This document shows positions 16,421 through 26,682 of a stretch of 64,000 nt of DNA, piece by piece (position 1 is the stretch's first letter; each line of letters opens with the position of its first letter). This stretch comes from Pedobacter mucosus. Lineage in GTDB: Bacteria; Bacteroidota; Bacteroidia; Sphingobacteriales; Sphingobacteriaceae. The notes under the pieces are model-generated. The model had not been told where the DNA came from. It saw only the letters and a program-made list of their open reading frames with translations, and made no database searches. The stretch lies in assembly GCF_022200785.1 (NCBI RefSeq), contig NZ_CP087585.1, positions 3,286,001 to 3,350,000 of the forward strand, given 5' to 3'. A program made the translations under genes and the position numbers.

Positions 16421-18433
16421 TTAATCGTAAAAATTCCACGATACCCCAAATTTCAATAATGCATCTTGCATCGGATAACGATTTACAGTAAAGTACCCAG
16501 CTGCCGGAAATCCTTGATTAATAAAGTCGTATTTTAAGAAAATATTTGCCCGTTTTAAATTCGCTTTAAAGTAAAAATCTACTACTGGAATAGATTTTAA
16601 AACCTCATCACTACCAACATAAAATTGAGATGTAGCTGGTGAATATGAATAATTTGCATATTGAGAATTGTACCTTACATCAAAACCAATGTTAGATTTT
16701 AACACTTTAAAAAAGGTTTGATCAAAGTAAAGACTATTATAAGTATAAAATTCTGGGGTTCTTAAAACTGCTTTATTATCTGTTTTTTGATAGGCAAGAT
16801 AATTTTCTAATACAAATTTCCCAAATCTCCATTTTTTTGAAATATCCAATCTAATTAGACTAATGTCAGCGGTTTCTTGTGCCGGCAAAATTCCATTCAC
16901 GCCACTTTGAGCAAAATAAAGGTAATTACTGGTTAAAAAATATTTTGCTCCAGCTTCAAATCCCAATTGATCATTTATATAGTTAAAGGATAAATTGGCG
17001 ACTTTTGTGTTTTTTAAATCTGCAATATTCCAGGCATAATGATTTCCATTGTAATAGTTAAATAGCTCTTGAGGAGATTTATTTTGCAAATAAGCGCCTA
17101 AAACGAGTTTTCCTACTGATTTGCTTAACACGATATTACTCTTACCTTCATATAAGAAATCGCCAGCGTTTCGCCCTTGAAAAACCTGCTGAACATCAGC
17201 GTTGAGGTCAATATTTTTAGTGAATCGATAGCCAAGAGATCCTAATAAACTGATATTTTGAAAAGAGAATTGCCTGTCTTCATACAACGTATTATTTGAT
17301 CTAATACCTAAAGATTTGTAGTTATAATACTCATGCCTAATTCCTGCATCCAGTTTTAATTCATTTTTGATTACGGTAGAGTTTTTAGCCCTTAAAAAAA
17401 AGCTGTAAATAAACTCATTTTTAATATGCTGAACATGTGTAGAATCATTGGTGAATGTAGTATCTATTAAGCCATCTCCTTTCGTCAAAGCTCTAGGCAA
17501 CACACTTTTATTATCAACTTCGTTTTTATAAAAATCGTAACTGTTGTTATTATATTCGAGCGTATAGCTAATTTTATTGGTTGGTAAAACAGCATTATTA
17601 ACATTTGTTGATGTATCGATTCTTCCAACATAATAAGTCTGTTTCAAAAACAAGGTGTTTTTACGGTAAAGATTTCGGGCATTTGTTAACCTCACTACTT
17701 CTGCATCTCTACTTATTTTATCATATCCAGATTCGAAAATTTTTGCATCCTGCACAATTGAACCATTTTCATAAGCCCGCATGGTATTAAAAATTGCCGA
17801 TGCCCACATGTTATATCTTTTACTTGGAGATTGATACCAAGAAAATAAAGCGACATTTAAATTATCACCGCGTTCCCTTGCATAAAAACCTCGAGAATCA
17901 GCACGATTGAAATTTAATCCAACATTCCAATTTCTTTTAATATTCTGACTATGAATAGCCCGGAATAGCTGTTCTTTTTGTCCGGCACTTACAAAATATA
18001 AACTGGTAAAAGGAGCACGAGCCTGATAATAGATAATATCTTCGGGAGTTAAAGCATAGTAATCCAGTGAATGAAAACCTTCATCAAAGCCTATCCTTTT
18101 TGTAGGTTCGTACAACAATGGCTTCGCCGGTAAACCCATATTTCCAGTACTTATGGTTGGGTATTTTGGCTGCAACAGCGGACTATAATTTTGAATGTTA
18201 ACGGTTGAAGTATCCAAAGGAAGTAAAATAATACTATCTCTGCTTAACGCCAGCTTTGTAAAGCGAATAAACTTTGCCGTATAAATTATAGAATCCTGCG
18301 ATCCATCGAGTTTTTTTCGAACAGAATCAAGCTCTTTATTTGTACCTACAGAAGTTTTTAAATCTTGAGCAAAGACATTATTAATGCCTACAAAAAGAAA
18401 AACGATAAGGCAGATTTTAAAAACTTTTTGCAT
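16421..18433 (-). CDS. Putative porin / large outer-membrane beta-barrel
   Basis: The signal peptide (MQKVFKICLIVFLFVGINNVFA) is followed by about 640 residues dominated by amphipathic beta-strands with many aromatic residues and N/D-rich turns, ending in a strand WNFYD. It belongs to the Bacteroidota 'putative porin' group; the segment GFDEGFHSLDYYAL near residue 120 is typical. The substrate is unknown. ATG at 18433 is chosen because upstream codons to 18448 would overlap the preceding gene and precede the signal peptide. With this start it begins one base after the purine nucleoside phosphorylase stop, so the genes are almost certainly co-transcribed. Confidence 0.8.
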   Translation of the reverse strand: MQKVFKICLIVFLFVGINNVFAQDLKTSVGTNKELDSVRKKLDGSQDSIIYTAKFIRFTKLALSRDSIILLPLDTSTVNIQNYSPLLQPKYPTISTGNMGLPAKPLLYEPTKRIGFDEGFHSLDYYALTPEDIIYYQARAPFTSLYFVSAGQKEQLFRAIHSQNIKRNWNVGLNFNRADSRGFYARERGDNLNVALFSWYQSPSKRYNMWASAIFNTMRAYENGSIVQDAKIFESGYDKISRDAEVVRLTNARNLYRKNTLFLKQTYYVGRIDTSTNVNNAVLPTNKISYTLEYNNNSYDFYKNEVDNKSVLPRALTKGDGLIDTTFTNDSTHVQHIKNEFIYSFFLRAKNSTVIKNELKLDAGIRHEYYNYKSLGIRSNNTLYEDRQFSFQNISLLGSLGYRFTKNIDLNADVQQVFQGRNAGDFLYEGKSNIVLSKSVGKLVLGAYLQNKSPQELFNYYNGNHYAWNIADLKNTKVANLSFNYINDQLGFEAGAKYFLTSNYLYFAQSGVNGILPAQETADISLIRLDISKKWRFGKFVLENYLAYQKTDNKAVLRTPEFYTYNSLYFDQTFFKVLKSNIGFDVRYNSQYANYSYSPATSQFYVGSDEVLKSIPVVDFYFKANLKRANIFLKYDFINQGFPAAGYFTVNRYPMQDALLKFGVSWNFYD

Positions 18434-18434
18434 G

Positions 18435-19250
18435 TTAAAGTTCGGCAATTAAGCGGGTAAGAATTTGTGTCATTTTGGGTTCTGCTTTAGCCGCAGCTTC
18501 TAAAATTTCTTCAAGATTAAAAGGCAATAAAACTTCAGGGAAACCTTCATCAGTTAAAACAGAAATTGCAAAAACCGGCAAACTAGCATGATTTGCCACA
18601 ATAACTTCGGGTACGGTACTCATACCAACAGCATCGGCACCGATCAAACGTAAATATTTATATTCTGCTTTTGTTTCTAAATTTGGTCCGGAAACGGCTA
18701 CATACACGCCTTTGTGGCAAATAATATCTAAATCTTTAGCAATATTTAATGCCTTTGCAATAATAGAGCGCTTATAAGGTTCGCTCATATCTGGAAAACG
18801 AGGACCTAATTCGCTTTCGATTAATCCTCGCAATGGATTATCTGGCTGAAGATTTATATGATCTTGAATAATCATTAAATCGCCTTTTTTAAATTCAGGA
18901 TTTAAAGAGCCCGCAGCATTAGAAACAATTAAATTTTCAATTCCCAAGCCTTTCATTACCCTAACCGGAAAAGTGATTTGCTGCATGCTGTAACCCTCAT
19001 AATAATGCAGACGACCTTGCATGGCTACTATTTTTTTCCCATTTAAGGTTCCAAAAATTAATTTTCCACTGTGAAATTCTAATGTAGAAATCGGAAAGTT
19101 TGGGATATTTGAGTACATTAATTGAAACTCAATTTGAATTTCACTTACTAATCCTCCTAAACCCGTACCTAAAATAATGCCTATTTCAGGCTTGAAATTG
19201 GCTGTTTTTAACTTAATATATTCAACTGTTTCTTCTATTGCTCTTAACAT
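18435..19250 (-). CDS. punA: Purine-nucleoside phosphorylase
   Basis: Cleaves (deoxy)inosine and guanosine with phosphate to the base plus ribose-1-phosphate in purine salvage. This is the trimeric PNP-II type: GIILGTGLGGL (phosphate loop) near residue 25, the EFHSGKL region, VMKGLGIENLIVSNAAGSLN and the GADAVGMSTVPEVIVANH purine-site motif. At 271 residues it is the usual length. Its start overlaps the end of lpxK by 29 bp, and the porin gene follows immediately, forming a lpxK-punA-porin unit. Confidence 0.93.
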   Translation of the reverse strand: MLRAIEETVEYIKLKTANFKPEIGIILGTGLGGLVSEIQIEFQLMYSNIPNFPISTLEFHSGKLIFGTLNGKKIVAMQGRLHYYEGYSMQQITFPVRVMKGLGIENLIVSNAAGSLNPEFKKGDLMIIQDHINLQPDNPLRGLIESELGPRFPDMSEPYKRSIIAKALNIAKDLDIICHKGVYVAVSGPNLETKAEYKYLRLIGADAVGMSTVPEVIVANHASLPVFAISVLTDEGFPEVLLPFNLEEILEAAAKAEPKMTQILTRLIAEL

Positions 19251-20283
19251 ACTTTAATATAAGTTCATCAAAGGTAATCTTATCTTTTTCAAATAAATCA
19301 ACCTCTATTGGTAAATAATATACAGGTAAATTTACCAGTAAATCTTTAAATTCTGTAGCTCTTAAACGCTGACTATCCTTTTCTGTTGTGATGATGATTT
19401 TTTCTTTTCCTGAGCCATTTTCAAAAGCTGATTTAAACTTTTTTATTTCGTGGACAGAGAACGTATGATGATCCGCATATTTTTCAAGTTTTATTGTTTT
19501 TGAAAATTTCTCCAGCTCTTCAATTAAAGGATCGGGATTGGCAATTCCCGTTAATAAATAAATTTCGAAATCCTTAATTGAATCTAAAGAGCGACTTTCA
19601 TCTTCATATAAATGAATAAGTTCTCCATATTTTAGGTATGAATGCAATACTGGCTGACTATCGTTTGGCTGCAACTCGTTTATTGAAGCTTGTTGGGCTA
19701 CATGCAAAAGTGGAACCGGAGATTTAGTAACCAATAATATATCTGCTCTTTTGCGGGAAGAAAAAACATCTCTGAGGTTTCCTGCCGGAAGCAAAAACTG
19801 TAAAGTACCCAACTTCCTAAATTCGAAAAGTAGAATATTCAAGCCCGCTTTTACAGCACGATGTTGAAAAGCATCATCTAAAATGATTAAATCATGATTT
19901 TCTTTCAATTGATTAATTCCTGTGATGCGGTCCTCACAAACTGCTACAGTTACCTTTTTAAATTTTTTATAGTATTGCAAAGGCTCATCACCTATAGTTT
20001 CTGCGGTTGCATTTTCATCAGCCAGAAAAAAACCCTTTGTTTTTCTTCCATAACCCCTACTCAATATGGCAACCTTATAATCGGTTAGTAAACGAACTAA
20101 ATATTCGGTTGTCGGCGTTTTTCCGGAACCGCCAACGGCTAAATTACCCACACAAATAACGGGTAAATCGAATTTTACGGAGCGCATGATTCCCCAATCA
20201 TAAAGTTTTTTTCTAAGGGTAATGGCGATTCCATAAATGAAAGAAAAAGGAAGAAGTAGTAAACGTAAATAGTTAAGTAGCAT
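19222..20283 (-). CDS. lpxK: Tetraacyldisaccharide 4'-kinase
   Basis: An inner-membrane kinase that adds the 4'-phosphate to the lipid A precursor. It has an N-terminal hydrophobic helix (MLLNYLRLLLLPFSFIYG), then Walker A GNLAVGGSGKT near residues 45-55, RGYGRKTKGF, and the DDAFQHRAV motif with the catalytic Asp. The length of about 353 residues is normal. ATG at 20283 is preferred; the frame extends upstream only to a TTG at 20295. It is the first gene of the unit with the phosphorylase and the porin. Confidence 0.95.
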   Translation of the reverse strand: MLLNYLRLLLLPFSFIYGIAITLRKKLYDWGIMRSVKFDLPVICVGNLAVGGSGKTPTTEYLVRLLTDYKVAILSRGYGRKTKGFFLADENATAETIGDEPLQYYKKFKKVTVAVCEDRITGINQLKENHDLIILDDAFQHRAVKAGLNILLFEFRKLGTLQFLLPAGNLRDVFSSRKRADILLVTKSPVPLLHVAQQASINELQPNDSQPVLHSYLKYGELIHLYEDESRSLDSIKDFEIYLLTGIANPDPLIEELEKFSKTIKLEKYADHHTFSVHEIKKFKSAFENGSGKEKIIITTEKDSQRLRATEFKDLLVNLPVYYLPIEVDLFEKDKITFDELILKYVKSNRRNS

Positions 20284-20445
20284 AGCGATTTTCAAAAATA
20301 CTGAATTTAAAAGAAAGCATTGCCTTTTAGCAACGCATGAATAAGCAACCTTTTAAACCAAAAAAATGTTTTTATTTGAAAGCAATCAAACTTAAAATTT
20401 CAGTAAATTTCTAATTACAACCTAATTGAATGAATACATTATTTC

Positions 20446-20487
20446 AAAAAAAAATGCTTTCCCAAATATCGAGAAAGCATTTTTTTA
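20446..20487 (-). terminator. Terminator after the SusC/SusD pair
   Basis: The stem AATGCTTTC / GAAAGCATT has an 11-base loop and A/T runs on both sides. On the minus strand it ends in about nine T, just downstream of the susD-like stop. Confidence 0.8.
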
Positions 20488-20512
20488 TCTTCAAAGCAAA
20501 ATAAAAAAGCTT

Positions 20513-22033
20513 TTAATAACCTGGATTTTGAATGTACAATCCTGGTACAGCATCTATCTGTGTTTGCGGCACTGGATAAATTATATGATTAGCAGTAGCT
20601 GGCCTGATCGCGTTTTGAGCATCATCTTTCGCCCGCCAGGCATTCATAATATTAAGCAAATCGCCACTTCTTTGTAAATCAAACCAGCGTGAGCCTTCAT
20701 TAGCGAATTCTTTTCTACGTTCCTCAAACAACTGTGGCAAAGTTACTCCAGTTATTGCCGTTAATCCAGCTCTTATTCGCACCTGGTTAACGATTGCGTC
20801 TACATCTGCCTGAGCTCCGGGCGCACCTCTCAAAATACATTCAGCTTTTAGCATTAAAATATCAGTGTACCTAAACGCGATAAAATTAATTCCCCAATCG
20901 AATCTACTTGTCGTTGGTATTTTAGTGATATCCAGCCATTTCTTAAAGAATGGTCTATTCTCTGTGCTTCCAGCATTGGTGTAACCAGCGGTATTGATAT
21001 TAAAAGCTTTTCTAACATCAGCTGATGCGTAACTATTTAATAAATCATTAGAAACAGGAATAATTTCCAAACTACCATTAGACCTACTATCCTTTAAAGA
21101 TAAAAAGTAGGCACCAGGTGCAAGCACCCAAGGGAAAGAAGCACCATATAAATCAGCTGTACCGCTTATACCAGTTTGGTACATTACGTTAAAAACCGCT
21201 TCTTTATTTACAGTCGGACTTTGATTAGTGTAAGAAAATATATTACTGTAATTGGTATTGAACACATATAAACCGCTGGAAATGATATCCTGTAATAGAG
21301 GCAGGGCTAAATTCCATTCATTAGAATCTTGGCCTGGGCCATCTATACCATATTTTGCTGATGATTTAGCCATATAAACCTGCGCCAATAAAGCTTCTGC
21401 AGCATACTTTGTAGCACGCCCAACATCAACGCCTGTATATGTTGGAGGCAGATTGGTTATGGCCGATTGCAAATCAGCTATCATAAATTTATAAACATCA
21501 ACTACGTTAGCCCTATTAATGGTAGCTGCTTCGGGAGCAGATACGGGATGATCTATAATCGGAACTTTACCAAAATACCGCACCAAATCAAAGTAATAAA
21601 AAGCCCTTAAAAATTTTGCTTCGGCTTGTAAACGTGTTGCCAAGGTAGCAGATTCTATAAAACTTCCATTTTTATCTATCTGATCTAATAAAGTATTGGC
21701 TCTGAAAATCCCATTAAAATCTGTACTCCAAGCTTCAGTAACATAAGAATTTGCAGCTATTGAAGGGGAAAAATCATTAATTGGATCCCAGTCCCGTACC
21801 GTAACGGATACCCCATAAATATTATCTGAACGTATTTCTGATAAATTCGATAATCTAATTGGGTAATTATGCAAGCTGGCATAAATAGCATTTGATGCTT
21901 GTAAAAAATCACTTGGTGAACGATAAAATGTAGCAGTTGTTGATGCTGAAATAGGCGTTTGATCTAATTCCTTCTTACATGAATTAAATAAGATCGCGGC
22001 TGATATTGTGATTAGAAAAAATAATTTTTTCAT
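20513..22033 (-). CDS. SusD/RagB-family outer-membrane lipoprotein
   Basis: A surface lipoprotein that captures glycans or other nutrients for the SusC-like transporter. The lipoprotein signal MKKLFFLITISAAILFNSC gives Cys19 as the lipidation site. TPR-like helices follow, including LRAFYYFDLVRYFGKVPI (SusD N-terminal signature) and the C-terminal EERRKEFANEGSRWFDLQR signature with the AENHIIYPVPQ-like ending. ATG at 22033 is preferred over 22051 so that the signal peptide is intact. It lies about 20 bp after the susC-like stop, in the same operon. Confidence 0.94.
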   Translation of the reverse strand: MKKLFFLITISAAILFNSCKKELDQTPISASTTATFYRSPSDFLQASNAIYASLHNYPIRLSNLSEIRSDNIYGVSVTVRDWDPINDFSPSIAANSYVTEAWSTDFNGIFRANTLLDQIDKNGSFIESATLATRLQAEAKFLRAFYYFDLVRYFGKVPIIDHPVSAPEAATINRANVVDVYKFMIADLQSAITNLPPTYTGVDVGRATKYAAEALLAQVYMAKSSAKYGIDGPGQDSNEWNLALPLLQDIISSGLYVFNTNYSNIFSYTNQSPTVNKEAVFNVMYQTGISGTADLYGASFPWVLAPGAYFLSLKDSRSNGSLEIIPVSNDLLNSYASADVRKAFNINTAGYTNAGSTENRPFFKKWLDITKIPTTSRFDWGINFIAFRYTDILMLKAECILRGAPGAQADVDAIVNQVRIRAGLTAITGVTLPQLFEERRKEFANEGSRWFDLQRSGDLLNIMNAWRAKDDAQNAIRPATANHIIYPVPQTQIDAVPGLYIQNPGY

Positions 22034-22053
22034 GATTATATTTTTATACATTA

Positions 22054-25000
22054 TTAAAAACTAACATTTAATCCGAATATTAATGATTTTGCTAAAGGCA
22101 ATCCACCATAATCTCCAGGTTCTGGATAGTTATTGTCAGAACTTATAGCTGTATTTTGAGCCTCCGGATTAAATCCTCCATAATATTTATCGTGCCCGAA
22201 AAAGTTTTCTGCAGTAACATAAATTCTAGCCACGCCTAAAAATTTAGCTTTGACAATGCTTTTAAGGTCATAACCTAAAGTAATATTTCTAACCCTAACG
22301 TAATCAGATGAATATAACCAATTGGTATTGGCAACAAAACCAAAAGTAGAATAAGCTTTACTTACTGTTCCATCTCCAGGATCACTTGGCGATCTCCAAC
22401 GGTTAACATAGAATTGTGGCGCATTATCAGTAAAACCTTGGCCGTTACGGTTAATTGCTCTTCCCAATAAAGAATAAATGGTACCTCCGTTTTGGCCTTG
22501 AACTAAAACATTTAAATCGAACCCTTTATACCTAAATGTATTGGTAACTCCCCAGGTATAATTTGGGTTTGGATGACCGACAATTTGCTTATCAGCTTCT
22601 GTAATAATCCCATCACCATTTAAATCCTGATATTTTGGATCGCCAACAGTTTCACCAGTTCCATATGTAGCAACTTTATTGTTAATATCAGCTTGCGTTA
22701 AAATTCCTATTTGCCTTACCACATAAGTACTGTATAATGGTTCGCCAACGCGGATAATTGCGTCAGAAACCACAAAAGGATTTGGAACAATAATTTGTTG
22801 CTGGTTACCGAAAAGTGAAACTACTTTATTAGCATTGTGACTAATGTTTATAGAGGTAGTCCATTGAAATTTACCAATCAAATTCCGACTCGTAATTTCT
22901 AACTCCTGACCAATATTCCGAACTGAACCTGCATTACGTAATTGACTGCTAAAGCCAGTGGATTGTAACACCGGAACATTAAGCAATAAATCTGTATTTA
23001 ACTTATTGTAATAGTCAAAAGACCCTGTAATGCGATTTTTAAGGATTCCAAAATCTACACCGATATCGTAAGTTTGAGATTTTTCCCATTTAATATCATC
23101 GTTGGCTAAATTACTCGGTGTTTGTCCGCTTGCTAAAATTTGAGTAGCACCAAGCACATAACCGCTTTGCCCAATTTGAGAAATACTACCATAATCACCT
23201 ATACTATTATTTCCATTTACACCATAACTCACACGTAATTTAAGGTCGCTGATTACACTAACATTTTTCATAAAATCTTCTTGTGTAACTCTCCAAGCTA
23301 CAGATCCTGAAGGGAAGATACCGTATTTAGTATTCGCTCCAAATCTAGATGAGCCATCTTCTCTTATACTTGCTGATAAAAGGTATTTATCTCTGTAACC
23401 ATATTGAACCCTTGTAAAGTAAGATACCAACACACTTTTTGTACCTGTAGTGTTACCGCTTACATTGGCAGCAGCATTTAAAGTTTGAATAATACTGTTT
23501 GTATAACCTCCAACTGATGATAACGTTGATTGATCTAAACGATCTACATTATAAGATTGGCCCACTAAAACATTTAAGCTATGTACTTTATTAAATGTTT
23601 TATTATAAGTTAAGGTATTTTCATTTACAAATGTTTGCCTTTTATAGGTGCTATATCCACCAGATGTATTTGCTGTTAAATTTGCATTGGTAGCCGCATT
23701 GAATGTTCGTGAAGCTAAAGTTCCTGAAATTGTATAAGGTGTATAAGACCTAGAAGCGTTATCAGAATTATCAAGATTAACAGATGTTCTTAACGTTAAA
23801 CCTTCTATAATTTTGTATTCACCATAAATAGAACCTAAAGTACGGTACTTTTTAGTTTCACCGATTTTACTTTCTAACCTGGCTATAGGACTATTTGGCG
23901 AGTTTCCCCATGTATATTGTCCGTTAGTATAAACATTAGGATATAAGCCAGCACTTTCTTCTTGTAATGGAGTAAAACCAATGGTTTGATGAAAAATATT
24001 GTCCTTTCCTTCAACCCCTGGATCATTAGAAATGGAATAAGTTGGTGCAATATTTAAACCCATTTTTATCTTTTTCGAAACATTTACTTCAACATTTGCC
24101 CTTGCAGAGTAAGCTCTATAATCTAAACCTTTTACGAAACCTTCTTGATTAGCATAATTTCCTGATATAAAATAATTTACAAATTCATTACCTCCGCTAG
24201 CGCTAATGGCTTGATTTTGCATCGCACCTTTTTGCTCAATCTCTTTCTGCCAATCTACATATCGTAAACCAGGGTGGCCAGGTATTGCCCAACGCGGATC
24301 TAACATATAAGCAGCACTAAATGCGCCCCCGTTTAATGCTTGGCGCTTGGTTACATCATCATTTGCAGTAGCGCCAGCGGCACCATACCTTAAAACGTAT
24401 GCTGCATTTATCATTTCTGTAGCACGATCAATCCATTCTTCTCCATTTAAAAAAGGCAGATATTTACTAGCTGCATTGTAGCCGTAATAAGCACTATAAT
24501 TAATGGTGGCTTTGCCCGATTTACCTTTTTTGGTTGTAATTAAAACCACACCATTTGATGCTCTTGAGCCATAAATTGCAGCCGCGGCTGCATCTTTTAA
24601 AACCTGAATATCTTCAATATCGTTTGGGTTGATGTTATCCAGAGGATTACCAGCACTAAAATTACCACTTGTCCCAATTGGTGCAACTGAAAGTGGAAAG
24701 CCATCGATAACATATAATGGCTCATTTCCGGCACTGATTGATCCACTCCCACGAACATTTACACTAAATGCTTTACCTGGAACCCCACTGGTTTGCTTTA
24801 CACTAACCCCTGCAAGCTGACCAACAAGTGCCTGATCTACTCGGGTAACTGCTCGTTCATTAAGTTTATCAGCCTTAAACGTAGATTGTGCACCAGAAAC
24901 ATTTCCTCGTTTCTGTGTTCCATAACCAATAACCACAACTTCATCCAGTTGAGAATTGTCTTCTACCAGCGTAACATTAATCGTGGTTTGATCGCCGATA

Positions 25001-25263
25001 ACAACTTCTTTGGAGTTGTAGCCGATAAATTTGAATACCAAAACTTGTCCCTTATTAGCCTTGATGCTATAGCGGCCATCCATATCAGCACTTGTGCCAA
25101 TTTTAGTGTCTTTAATTTGTATTGATACGGAAGGCAAGGAAATGCCTTTGCTATCGCTTATTTTCCCAGTAATGCTTATTTGCTGTGCGACGGCAATATT
25201 AGTGATCATCATCAATAACAGCAGCACCTTTATCATCGCGAAATGAATATGATTTTTTTTCAT
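22054..25263 (-). CDS. SusC/RagA-family TonB-linked outer-membrane transporter
   Basis: A TonB-dependent importer of 1069 residues. The signal peptide ends near AVAQ, followed by a carboxypeptidase-D-like regulatory domain (about 29-115), the SusC linker DEVVVIGYGTQKRGNVSGA, a plug domain with the GNEPLYVIDGFPL and NPNDIEDIQVLKDAAAAAIYG signatures, and a 22-strand barrel ending GLNVSF. No extra N-terminal STN domain is seen, so anti-sigma/sigma trans-envelope signalling is not expected. No glycosidase, sulfatase or peptidase is next to it, so the substrate is unknown. Confidence 0.95.
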   Translation of the reverse strand: MKKNHIHFAMIKVLLLLMMITNIAVAQQISITGKISDSKGISLPSVSIQIKDTKIGTSADMDGRYSIKANKGQVLVFKFIGYNSKEVVIGDQTTINVTLVEDNSQLDEVVVIGYGTQKRGNVSGAQSTFKADKLNERAVTRVDQALVGQLAGVSVKQTSGVPGKAFSVNVRGSGSISAGNEPLYVIDGFPLSVAPIGTSGNFSAGNPLDNINPNDIEDIQVLKDAAAAAIYGSRASNGVVLITTKKGKSGKATINYSAYYGYNAASKYLPFLNGEEWIDRATEMINAAYVLRYGAAGATANDDVTKRQALNGGAFSAAYMLDPRWAIPGHPGLRYVDWQKEIEQKGAMQNQAISASGGNEFVNYFISGNYANQEGFVKGLDYRAYSARANVEVNVSKKIKMGLNIAPTYSISNDPGVEGKDNIFHQTIGFTPLQEESAGLYPNVYTNGQYTWGNSPNSPIARLESKIGETKKYRTLGSIYGEYKIIEGLTLRTSVNLDNSDNASRSYTPYTISGTLASRTFNAATNANLTANTSGGYSTYKRQTFVNENTLTYNKTFNKVHSLNVLVGQSYNVDRLDQSTLSSVGGYTNSIIQTLNAAANVSGNTTGTKSVLVSYFTRVQYGYRDKYLLSASIREDGSSRFGANTKYGIFPSGSVAWRVTQEDFMKNVSVISDLKLRVSYGVNGNNSIGDYGSISQIGQSGYVLGATQILASGQTPSNLANDDIKWEKSQTYDIGVDFGILKNRITGSFDYYNKLNTDLLLNVPVLQSTGFSSQLRNAGSVRNIGQELEITSRNLIGKFQWTTSINISHNANKVVSLFGNQQQIIVPNPFVVSDAIIRVGEPLYSTYVVRQIGILTQADINNKVATYGTGETVGDPKYQDLNGDGIITEADKQIVGHPNPNYTWGVTNTFRYKGFDLNVLVQGQNGGTIYSLLGRAINRNGQGFTDNAPQFYVNRWRSPSDPGDGTVSKAYSTFGFVANTNWLYSSDYVRVRNITLGYDLKSIVKAKFLGVARIYVTAENFFGHDKYYGGFNPEAQNTAISSDNNYPEPGDYGGLPLAKSLIFGLNVSF

Positions 25264-25324
25264 AATTGAATTTGGTTAGTGTTTCTAATGCATCGCCTAG
25301 GAAGCTTATGCAATATTTACGTTA

Positions 25325-25332
25325 CAAACTTA
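25325..25332 (-). promoter_or_regulatory. Putative -7 box of the susC/susD promoter
   Basis: On the minus strand TAAGTTTG matches TAnnTTTG. It places the start near 25318, about 55 bases before the susC-like ATG. Confidence 0.45.
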
Positions 25333-25351
25333 TTGTATTTTTTGAAAAAAC

Positions 25352-25369
25352 TATCCTGTAGTATCCTGT
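25352..25369. promoter_or_regulatory. Direct repeat TATCCTGT spaced by one helical turn, candidate activator site
   Basis: TATCCTGT occurs at 25352-25359 and again at 25362-25369, a 10-bp period. Relative to the predicted susC start it lies at about -34 to -51, the usual place for a class II activator that substitutes for a missing -33 element. Confidence 0.5.
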
Positions 25370-25524
25370 TCATCTATAAAATGTTTTAATCAAAAACTAT
25401 CAGGCTATATTTTAAAAATGAGCGAACTGGATCGTGCCTCATTTTGAAATTAATATTTATTAAAATTGCTTCCTTAAACAAAGCCATTCTTTTTGTGTTA
25501 TATTGATTGTTCCAAACCAACATC

Positions 25525-26682
25525 ATGCAATTTGAATCAGAAATTTTAATTATTGGTGGTGGTTTAGCAGGTTTAACAGCTGCTTTACATCTTGAAAAAG
25601 CTGGATTTAATGTTATTTTAATCGAGAAAATAGCCTATCCTCATCATAAAGTTTGTGGGGAATATGTTTCAAATGAAGTACTTCCCTATCTTGATTGGCT
25701 TGGCATTCACATAGAAAAACTCGATCCATCGCACATTAAAAATTTAGAAATAACAACGGCTTCAGGTAAAAGCATCAAAGGTATTTTGCCTTTAGGAGGA
25801 TTTGGCATCAGCAGATATAAATTGGATGACTTTTTATATCAGCAAGCACTAAAGAAAAATATAAAAGTGGTTTTCGATACCGTGACCGATGTCAAATTTC
25901 AGGCAGATACTTTTTCGATTAATACATCCTCTGGAACCATTTATAAAGCTAAACAAGTTTTAGGTGCACATGGTAAACGTTCAACTTTGGATCAAAAGAT
26001 GGAGAGAAATTTCATGAGCTATAAATCACCATTTTTGGCTGTAAAAGCGCATTACGTTGGGGATTTCCCAGATGACTTGGTTGCATTGCATAATTTTAAT
26101 GGTGGCTACTGCGGCGTTTCGAAAGTGGAAGATGATAAAATTAACATTTGTTATTTAGCTGGTTACGAAACCTTTAAAAAACATAAAAATATCGATGAGT
26201 ATCAAAAAGCGGTACTCTATAAAAACAAGCATTTAGAACATATTTTTGAAAGCTGTGACATGATTTTTGAGCAACCGCTAACCATTAGTCAATTATTTTT
26301 CGGACAAAAAACAGCTGTTGAAAATCACGTGTTAATGATTGGAGATACCGCTGGACTAATACATCCACTTTGTGGAAATGGAATGGCGATGGCGATTCAT
26401 AGTGCAAAAAAAGCATCAGAAATTTTAGTAGATTACTTCATAGGAAATATTGCTTCTCAACAACAATTAGAGAAAAAATATACAGCTGTTTGGAATAAAC
26501 AATTTAAGTCTCGACTAAAAATGGGCGAAGTTTTAGCCGCAATATTGCAACGAGAAAAGCTAACTAACCTACTATTAAATGGCCTTGTTAAAATGCCCTC
26601 CTTATTAAATCAAATTATTAAAAGAACGCATGGTAAACAAATTGCTGCGCAAATATTAAATGAAAATAGACACCGAATATAG
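25525..26682 (+). CDS. FAD-dependent oxidoreductase of the biosynthetic operon (UbiH/geranylgeranyl-reductase-like)
   Basis: The first gene of a seven-gene operon. The N-terminal dinucleotide fold IIGGGLAGLTAA (about residues 9-20) binds FAD, HKVCGEYVS lies near residue 42, and GDTAGLIHPLCGNGMAMAIHSA (about 273-294) is the second FAD motif of group A flavoprotein monooxygenases and geranylgeranyl-type reductases. ATG at 25525 is used; a TTG six codons upstream is less likely. It would hydroxylate an aromatic ring or reduce a lipid tail; next to a type III PKS and a methyltransferase, ring hydroxylation to a quinol/quinone is the better guess. It overlaps the next gene by 23 bp. Confidence 0.85.
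   Translation: MQFESEILIIGGGLAGLTAALHLEKAGFNVILIEKIAYPHHKVCGEYVSNEVLPYLDWLGIHIEKLDPSHIKNLEITTASGKSIKGILPLGGFGISRYKLDDFLYQQALKKNIKVVFDTVTDVKFQADTFSINTSSGTIYKAKQVLGAHGKRSTLDQKMERNFMSYKSPFLAVKAHYVGDFPDDLVALHNFNGGYCGVSKVEDDKINICYLAGYETFKKHKNIDEYQKAVLYKNKHLEHIFESCDMIFEQPLTISQLFFGQKTAVENHVLMIGDTAGLIHPLCGNGMAMAIHSAKKASEILVDYFIGNIASQQQLEKKYTAVWNKQFKSRLKMGEVLAAILQREKLTNLLLNGLVKMPSLLNQIIKRTHGKQIAAQILNENRHRI

Noticed and set aside
20513-25263. The SusC/SusD pair considered as a polysaccharide utilisation locus
   Set aside because: No glycosidase, lyase, sulfatase or sensor is adjacent; the GH1 and DUF6067 enzymes are more than 10 kb away on other transcripts.
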